Origin: CAZQVN01 sp964596775
Lineage (GTDB): Bacteria; Eisenbacteria; RBG-16-71-46; JABDJR01; JAWXBZ01
Assembly (NCBI GenBank): GCA_964596775.1
Contig: CAZQVN010000084.1
Coordinates: 1-11,495 of the forward strand
Length of the DNA stretch: 11,495 nucleotides
Direction of reading: 5' to 3'
In this document: positions 1 to 11,495 of the stretch, one piece after another
Numbering within the stretch: position 1 is the first letter of the stretch
Layout of the letters: every line of letters starts with the position of its first letter
The notes under the pieces: generated by a model
Told to the model about the DNA's origin: nothing
Databases searched by the model: none
The model's input: only the letters and a program-made list of their open reading frames with translations
Translations under genes and position numbers: made by a program

Positions 1-36
1 AAAAAAACGCCGGCGCTCAAACGAGCACCGGCGTTT
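1..36 (-). terminator. Rho-independent terminator of the rpoC operon
   Basis: Read on the minus strand, a 12-bp GC-rich stem (arms at 34-23 and 18-7, one G-U wobble) closes a 4-nt GUUU loop and is followed directly by a run of seven U (7-1, the first of them paired in the stem). It begins 21 nt after the rpoC stop codon. This is a textbook intrinsic terminator and marks the end of the operon, so rpoBC is probably not continuous with a downstream str operon. The opposite direction lacks a U-run, so it should act mainly on the minus strand. Confidence 0.95.
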
Positions 37-57
37 CGTTTCGATTCAGGCCCGAAA

Positions 58-4269
<4,212 letters not shown>

Positions 4270-4272
4270 CTT

Positions 4273-8142
<3,870 letters not shown>

Positions 8143-8146
8143 GGCG

Positions 8147-8153
8147 CCACCTT
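8147..8153 (-). promoter_or_regulatory. Probable ribosome binding site of rpoB, defining a TTG start
   Basis: AAGGTGG on the minus strand, one mismatch from AAGGAGG, with 4 nt between its last G and the TTG at 8142 (7 nt from the AAGG core). The competing GTG at 8184 has no good site of this kind and lies within the arm of a hairpin. Confidence 0.65.
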
Positions 8154-8165
8154 CTTTTATTGGAA

Positions 8166-8193
8166 CCGGGAGGGGTGGTTTCACCCCGCCCGG
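8166..8193 (-). promoter_or_regulatory. Hairpin upstream of rpoB (11 bp, one mismatch)
   Basis: On the minus strand CCGGG-C-GGGGTG pairs with CACCCC-T-CCCGG around a 4-nt AAAC loop: outer 5 bp, a C/U mismatch, then inner 6 bp. No U-run follows, so it is not a simple terminator. It lies in the rplL-rpoB gap, where E. coli has a partial attenuator and an RNase III processing site. A similar role is inference only. The GTG at 8184 falls within its stem. Confidence 0.6.
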
Positions 8194-8203
8194 CTCACGC
8201 CCC

Positions 8204-8221
8204 GGATGCCTTGCGGCATCC
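8204..8221 (-). promoter_or_regulatory. GNRA-type hairpin after rplL
   Basis: On the minus strand GGATGCC-GCAA-GGCATCC forms a perfect 7-bp stem closed by a GCAA (GNRA) tetraloop, starting 15 nt after the rplL stop. No U-run follows. It may protect the 3' end of an rplL-containing transcript or form part of an attenuation or processing site together with the hairpin at 8193-8166. Confidence 0.6.
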
Positions 8222-8236
8222 CAAATTCTTGATGAA

Positions 8237-8650
<414 letters not shown>

Positions 8651-8678
8651 GGTCTTTCTTCCTCCGTGTATGTGCCCG

Positions 8679-8719
8679 CCGTCTGATTAAGGATCGCGGC
8701 GTTCGCGCGATCCGGACGG
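8679..8719 (-). promoter_or_regulatory. Large stem-loop in the rplJ-rplL gap
   Basis: On the minus strand GGATCGCG (8713-8706) pairs with CGCGATCC (8698-8691) around a 7-nt loop. An outer 5-bp stem (CCGTC 8719-8715 with GACGG 8683-8679) is separated from it by a strongly asymmetric 1 x 7 internal loop. No U-run follows, so it is not a terminator. It lies about 30 nt upstream of the rplL start and may affect rplL expression or mRNA processing; this is inference. Confidence 0.6.
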
Positions 8720-8748
8720 CAGTGCGTTGCTTACGTGACTTCGATTCA

Positions 8749-8763
8749 CCCGGACGGGCCGGG
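8749..8763 (-). promoter_or_regulatory. Small hairpin just after rplJ
   Basis: On the minus strand CCCGG-CCCGT-CCGGG forms a 5-bp GC stem with a 5-nt loop, beginning 12 nt after the rplJ stop codon. No U-run follows. With the larger stem-loop at 8719-8679 it makes most of the 125-nt rplJ-rplL gap structured. Confidence 0.45.
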
Positions 8764-8775
8764 GTCCTGCTTCGA

Positions 8776-9294
8776 TCAGGCGGCGGGCGCCTTCTCGGAC
8801 ACCTGCTTCAGCACCGTGGCCAGGTTCCGCAGCGGGCTCGACAGGGCCGAGTGCAGATTCTGGACCGGCGACTTGAGGCCGCCGACGAGCCGGCCGAGCA
8901 GGACATCCTTGCCCGGCAGCTGCGCCAGTTCCTTGACCTGGGCCTCATCGTAGACCTTGCCGCCGACAAGGCCGGCCTTGATCTTCGGGGCCTGGAACTC
9001 CTTGAAGAAGTCCGCCAGCACCTTGGCCGGCGTGACTTCGTCGACCATGCTGATGGCCAGCGCGGTCGGCCCGAACAGGTACGGGTCGAACGGCTCCCGG
9101 AGCTCCTCGGCGAGGGCCCGGCGGGTCAGGGTGTTCTTGAACACCTTGAATTCGACCTTGTTCGCGCGGCAACGCACCCGGAGTTCGGAGAGCGTGGCCA
9201 CGGTCATCCCGGAGAAGTCGGCCAGGCAGACGCCCTTGGCGTCCTTGAGCTTGGCTTCCATCGCACTGACGATTTCCGTTTTCTCGGCTTTCAT
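8776..9294 (-). CDS. rplJ: 50S ribosomal protein L10
   Basis: The stalk base protein (172 aa, normal length) that binds 23S rRNA next to L11 and carries the L7/L12 dimers on its C-terminal helix. The N-terminal rRNA-binding domain includes DFSGMTVATLSELR (26-39) and VFKNTLTRRAL (51-61). The C-terminal segment from about 142 (SPVQNLHSALSSPLRNLATV) is the expected L12-docking helix. The ATG at 9294 is preceded by GGGAG at 8-nt spacing. It lies only 19 nt after rplA, so there is no intergenic room for the usual L10 autoregulatory leader, while the gap to rplL is long and structured. Confidence 0.98.
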   Translation of the reverse strand: MKAEKTEIVSAMEAKLKDAKGVCLADFSGMTVATLSELRVRCRANKVEFKVFKNTLTRRALAEELREPFDPYLFGPTALAISMVDEVTPAKVLADFFKEFQAPKIKAGLVGGKVYDEAQVKELAQLPGKDVLLGRLVGGLKSPVQNLHSALSSPLRNLATVLKQVSEKAPAA

Positions 9295-9313
9295 TTCTGG
9301 ATCTCCCGGCCGA

Positions 9314-10024
9314 TCAGGCCTTGGTACCGGCGACCACAGCCGGGTCGACCTTGATGCCCGGGCCCATGGTGGTCGAGAGAGTGACGGACCGGACGTAGGC
9401 GCCCTTGGCCGCGGCGGGCTTCAAGCGCATGACTTCGTTGAGAAACGCCTTGAGGTTTTCCGAAAGGGCCGTCTCGTTGAACGACGCCTTGCCGACGGGC
9501 GCATGGAGATTGCCGCCCTTGTCGACGCGGAATTCGATCTTTCCGGCCTTCAGTTCCTTGACCGCCTTCGCGACGTCGAACGTGACCGTTCCGGCCTTCG
9601 GGTTCGGCATCAGGCCGCGGGGACCGAGGACCTTTCCGAGCTTTCCGACCTCGGCCATCATGTCCGGCGTGGACACGACGGCGTCGAAATCCAGCCAGCC
9701 GCCGCGGATCTTCTCGAGATACTCCTCGGCTCCGGCCATGTCCGCACCGGCCGCCTCGGCTTCCTTGGCCTTTTCCGGCTTGGCCAGCACGAGAACGCGG
9801 ATGGTCTTGCCGGTGCCGTTCGGAAGCACGACCGTTCCGCGGACCTGCTGGTCCGCGTGACGCGGGTCGATGCCGAGCCGGACCGCAACGTCGACGGTTT
9901 CATCGAACTTCGTCGACGCGCACGACTTGACGACCTTCACGGCCTCGTCGAGATCGGTCAGTTTCTTCAGGGGGTCCGCCGCGTGCGTGTCGAACAGGCG
10001 GCGAAAACGCTTTCCTTGACTCAC
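9314..10024 (-). CDS. rplA: 50S ribosomal protein L1
   Basis: L1 (236 aa) forms the mobile L1 stalk with 23S rRNA and helps release E-site tRNA; in many bacteria it also represses translation of its own rplKA mRNA. The family signature is clear at 127-146 (GKLGKVLGPRGLMPNPKAGT), and the C-terminal STTMGPGIKVDP (217-228) is conserved. Other family features are FDETVDVAVRLGIDPR (40-55) and VRGTVVLPNGTGK (61-73). The start is GTG at 10024, supported by a perfect AAGGAGG with 6-nt spacing; no nearby ATG competes. It is 19 nt downstream of rplK and 19 nt upstream of rplJ, clearly co-transcribed. Confidence 0.98.
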   Translation of the reverse strand: MSQGKRFRRLFDTHAADPLKKLTDLDEAVKVVKSCASTKFDETVDVAVRLGIDPRHADQQVRGTVVLPNGTGKTIRVLVLAKPEKAKEAEAAGADMAGAEEYLEKIRGGWLDFDAVVSTPDMMAEVGKLGKVLGPRGLMPNPKAGTVTFDVAKAVKELKAGKIEFRVDKGGNLHAPVGKASFNETALSENLKAFLNEVMRLKPAAAKGAYVRSVTLSTTMGPGIKVDPAVVAGTKA

Positions 10025-10043
10025 TGGTTTCCTCCTTTGCCTG

Positions 10044-10469
10044 TTATTCGACTTCGATGCCCATGCTGCGGGCGGTTCCGGCCACCATGCGCATGGCCGC
10101 TTCGAGCGTTGCGGAATTGAGGTCGGGCTTCTTCAACTCGGCGATTTCGCGAACCTGTTCCTTCGTGACCTTGCCGACCTTGTTCCGGTTCGGCTCGCCG
10201 CTACCCTTGGCAAGACCGGCCGCGCGCTTCAGGAGGACCGCGGCGGGAGGGGTCTTGGTGATGAAGGTGAAGGACTTGTCCTTGTAGACGGAAATGACGA
10301 CGGGGATGATCAGCCCGGCCTGGCCCTGCGTCGTGGCGTTGAACGCCTTGCAGAACTCCATGATGTTGACGCCGGCCTGCCCGAGGGCGGGTCCGATCGG
10401 CGGAGCCGGGTTGGCCCCTCCGGCCGGAATTTGAAGCTTGATCTGTTTCTCCAGAATCTTCTTGGCCAT
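10044..10469 (-). CDS. rplK: 50S ribosomal protein L11
   Basis: L11 (141 aa, typical length) binds the GTPase-associated centre of 23S rRNA. It acts in factor-dependent GTP hydrolysis, is needed for RelA activation in species that have RelA, and forms the thiostrepton site. The N-terminal domain contains the proline-rich PAPPIGPALGQAGVNIMEFC (21-40). The C-terminal rRNA-binding domain (from about 72) contains TKTPPAAVLLKRAAG (71-85) and ends with GTARSMGIEVE. The ATG at 10469 is preceded by GAGG at 5-nt spacing. It is the first gene after a 173-nt structured gap downstream of nusG, the usual place for an rplK leader. Confidence 0.98.
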   Translation of the reverse strand: MAKKILEKQIKLQIPAGGANPAPPIGPALGQAGVNIMEFCKAFNATTQGQAGLIIPVVISVYKDKSFTFITKTPPAAVLLKRAAGLAKGSGEPNRNKVGKVTKEQVREIAELKKPDLNSATLEAAMRMVAGTARSMGIEVE

Positions 10470-10642
10470 CTCTCCCTCTCGTGTTCGTTGCTTACCTGCA
10501 CCGCCGGTTGGCGGGGGCGAGGTTTAAGCGAGACGCCCCTTACGGGTACCTGAATTGAAAAAAACTGCGAAGGCTCTTCGGATCAAGAGATCCCTCCAGA
10601 ACTGTCCTGAACTGCGCCGGCTCGATCGGCCGGCGTTTCGAG
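10470..10642 (-). promoter_or_regulatory. Structured nusG-rplK intergenic region, candidate rplK leader
   Basis: This 173-nt gap is the longest in the window. On the minus strand it holds, in order: a 7-bp hairpin CGCCGGC/GCCGGCG (10635-10615); an imperfect 10-bp tandem repeat (10614-10595); overlapping alternative stems followed by U7 (10593-10558); a 6-bp GGGGCG/CGCCCC stem with a 14-nt loop (10539-10514); and a CCGCC/GGCGG hairpin (10514-10501) next to the rplK ribosome binding site. In E. coli an rplK promoter and the L1-binding mRNA leader occupy this position. I see no convincing -35/-10 pair, and L1 binding is inferred from position only. Confidence 0.5.
10558..10593 (-). terminator. 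Possible attenuator or weak terminator after nusG
   Basis: On the minus strand CGAAG-AGC-CTTCG (10580-10568) is a 5-bp stem followed by CAG and then U7 (10564-10558). An overlapping alternative stem pairs GG(AU)CUCUU (10593-10585) with AAGAGCC (10578-10572) and is incompatible with it. The short stem and 3-nt offset make it a weak terminator; the competing folds suggest a possible attenuator. The function is unproven. Confidence 0.4.
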
Positions 10643-11203
10643 CTAGACCGGCTTGACCTGGAGGAAGTCCAGTTCGACGGGGGTGGCGCGACCGAAGATG
10701 GACACCATCACCTTCAGCTTGCCCCGCTCCGGATTCACTTCGTCCACGACCCCGGTGAAGTCGGTGAACGGGCCGTCCACGACCTTCACGTGCTCGCCGA
10801 CCTTGTACGGAACCTCCATCGGCTCCTTCGGCTTCGTCGTGTCCATCTGGCCGAGGATGCGCTGGACTTCCGTTTCCGTCAGCGGCATCGGATCCTGTCC
10901 GGAGCCGATGAAGCGGGTGACCCCGGGAACGTTGGAAACGAGCGCTCTTGTCTGCTCGTCCAGAAGCATTTCCACGAGAACGTAGGACGGGAACGTCTTG
11001 CGCCGGTTGATGACGCGCTTGCCGTCCTTCATCTCGGCGATGTCTTCGGTGGCCACGATGATCTGGCCGAACTTGTCCTCGACGCCCGCGTTCTTGATCG
11101 TGCGGTCGAGGTTCGTTCTCACCTTGTTCTCGTGACCCGAGTACGTATGGATGACGTACCAGCGCTTGTCGATGACGCCGCTCTCCGTTTTCTCCGTGCT
11201 CAT
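10643..11203 (-). CDS. nusG: Transcription termination/antitermination factor NusG
   Basis: NusG (186 aa) is the universal elongation factor that binds the RNA polymerase clamp through its NGN domain and contacts Rho or ribosomal protein S10 through its KOW domain. The NGN domain spans about 13-118, from KRWYVIHTYSGHENKV, with FPSYVLVEM (71-79) and VPGVTRFIG (92-100). The KOW domain runs from about 134 to the end, with VGEHVKVVDGPFTDFTGVV (135-153). Its ATG overlaps the secE stop codon (ATGA), so the two genes are translationally coupled; a GGAG lies 11 nt upstream inside secE. It is followed by the structured 173-nt gap before rplK. Confidence 0.98.
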   Translation of the reverse strand: MSTEKTESGVIDKRWYVIHTYSGHENKVRTNLDRTIKNAGVEDKFGQIIVATEDIAEMKDGKRVINRRKTFPSYVLVEMLLDEQTRALVSNVPGVTRFIGSGQDPMPLTETEVQRILGQMDTTKPKEPMEVPYKVGEHVKVVDGPFTDFTGVVDEVNPERGKLKVMVSIFGRATPVELDFLQVKPV

Positions 11204-11391
11204 CCGAGAATGATCTCCACGAGCGCGGAAAACAGCCGATCCACGATTCCGATGAAGATCATGATCAGAACCACGGAGACGATGACGAGCATGGTGGATT
11301 CCTGCAGCTCCTTGAGGGTGGGCCAGGAAACCTTCTTGACCTCGACGGAGACTTCCCTGGAAAACCCCTTGGTCTTTTCAACGAGTGACAT
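11200..11391 (-). CDS. secE: Preprotein translocase subunit SecE
   Basis: SecE (63 aa) is the essential small clamp subunit of the SecYEG protein-conducting channel in the inner membrane. It is the short form with a single transmembrane segment, as in most bacteria, rather than the three-segment form of E. coli. An amphipathic cytoplasmic helix (about 8-20) leads into the conserved KKVSWPT (19-25), followed by one hydrophobic segment at about 33-54. The ATG at 11391 is preceded by GGGAG and GAGAGG. Its stop codon overlaps the nusG start by 4 bases. It follows tRNA-Trp by 47 nt with no rpmG between them. Confidence 0.97.
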   Translation of the reverse strand: MSLVEKTKGFSREVSVEVKKVSWPTLKELQESTMLVIVSVVLIMIFIGIVDRLFSALVEIILG

Positions 11392-11403
11392 GAGACCTCT
11401 CCC

Positions 11404-11424
11404 GCGCCTCCGCTTCCGGAGCGC
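11404..11424 (-). promoter_or_regulatory. Hairpin between tRNA-Trp and secE
   Basis: On the minus strand GCG-CUCCG pairs with CGGAG-G-CGC around a GAAG loop, with a single bulged G (8 bp in total). It fills most of the 47-nt spacer just upstream of the secE ribosome binding site. It could mark processing of the tRNA away from the secE mRNA; no promoter is visible here. Confidence 0.4.
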
Positions 11425-11438
11425 GGCCGATAATGAGA

Positions 11439-11495
11439 TGGCAGGCCAGGAGGGACTCGAACCCCCAACATTCGGTTTTGGAGACCGACGCTCTA
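11439..11495 (-). tRNA. tRNA-Trp (CCA), 5' part outside the window
   Basis: The 3' three-quarters of a tRNA. The anticodon arm is TCGGT-CTCCAAA-ACCGA (5 perfect pairs, anticodon CCA at 11481-11479). The T arm is GGGGG-TTCGAGT-CCCTC, the acceptor 3' strand is CTGGCCT, the discriminator base is G, and the CCA end is encoded. A tRNA-Trp just before secE, often preceded by tuf, is a common bacterial arrangement; tuf, if present, would lie beyond the right edge. The acceptor 5' strand and most of the D arm are missing because the window ends there. Confidence 0.95.

Noticed and set aside
8957..10120. Plus-strand open frames antisense to rplJ, rplA and rplK
   Set aside because: All lie opposite well-supported ribosomal protein genes, have no domain I recognise, and reflect GC bias.
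10558..10590. Possible promoter (TTGATC, then 17 nt, then TTTTTT) between nusG and rplK
   Set aside because: The -10 hexamer is a plain T-run without the TAnnnT pattern and is better explained as the U-tract of the hairpin. I cannot support a promoter here.

Overview
The window is one conserved bacterial housekeeping cluster, read entirely on the minus strand: tRNA-Trp (cut by the right edge), secE, nusG, rplK, rplA, rplJ, rplL, rpoB, rpoC, then an intrinsic terminator at the left edge. This is the classic secE-nusG-rplKAJL-rpoBC (beta operon) arrangement. It supplies the protein translocase subunit SecE, the elongation factor NusG, four proteins of the L1 stalk and L7/L12 stalk of the 50S subunit, and the two largest RNA polymerase subunits.

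Layout from transcription start to end (right to left): tRNA-Trp 11495-11439; secE 11391-11200, overlapping nusG 11203-10643 by ATGA; a 173-nt structured gap 10642-10470; rplK 10469-10044; rplA 10024-9314; rplJ 9294-8776, with only 19-nt gaps among these three; a 125-nt gap 8775-8651 with stem-loops; rplL 8650-8237; a gap with two strong hairpins; rpoB, most likely starting at a TTG at 8142 rather than the upstream GTG at 8184; rpoC 4269-58, whose Shine-Dalgarno lies in the last rpoB codons; terminator 36-1. No stretch longer than 300 bases lacks a gene.

Organism: a high-GC bacterium with strong codon bias (no TTA, CTA or TCA codons anywhere in rpoB or rpoC). RpoC carries a large insertion in the trigger loop (SI3-like) and RpoB carries SI2-like and shortened SI1-like insertions. 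These point to a Gram-negative type lineage (Proteobacteria, FCB, PVC, Acidobacteria or a related phylum) and against Firmicutes or Actinobacteria. I cannot name the phylum from sequence reading alone.

I found no mobile element, CRISPR array, defence system or novel gene. The points worth a second look are regulatory and structural: the intergenic RNA structures, the TTG start of rpoB, the lack of room for a canonical L10 leader before rplJ, a perfect codon-aligned 15-bp tandem duplication in the L7/L12 hinge, and the longer N-terminus of RpoC.
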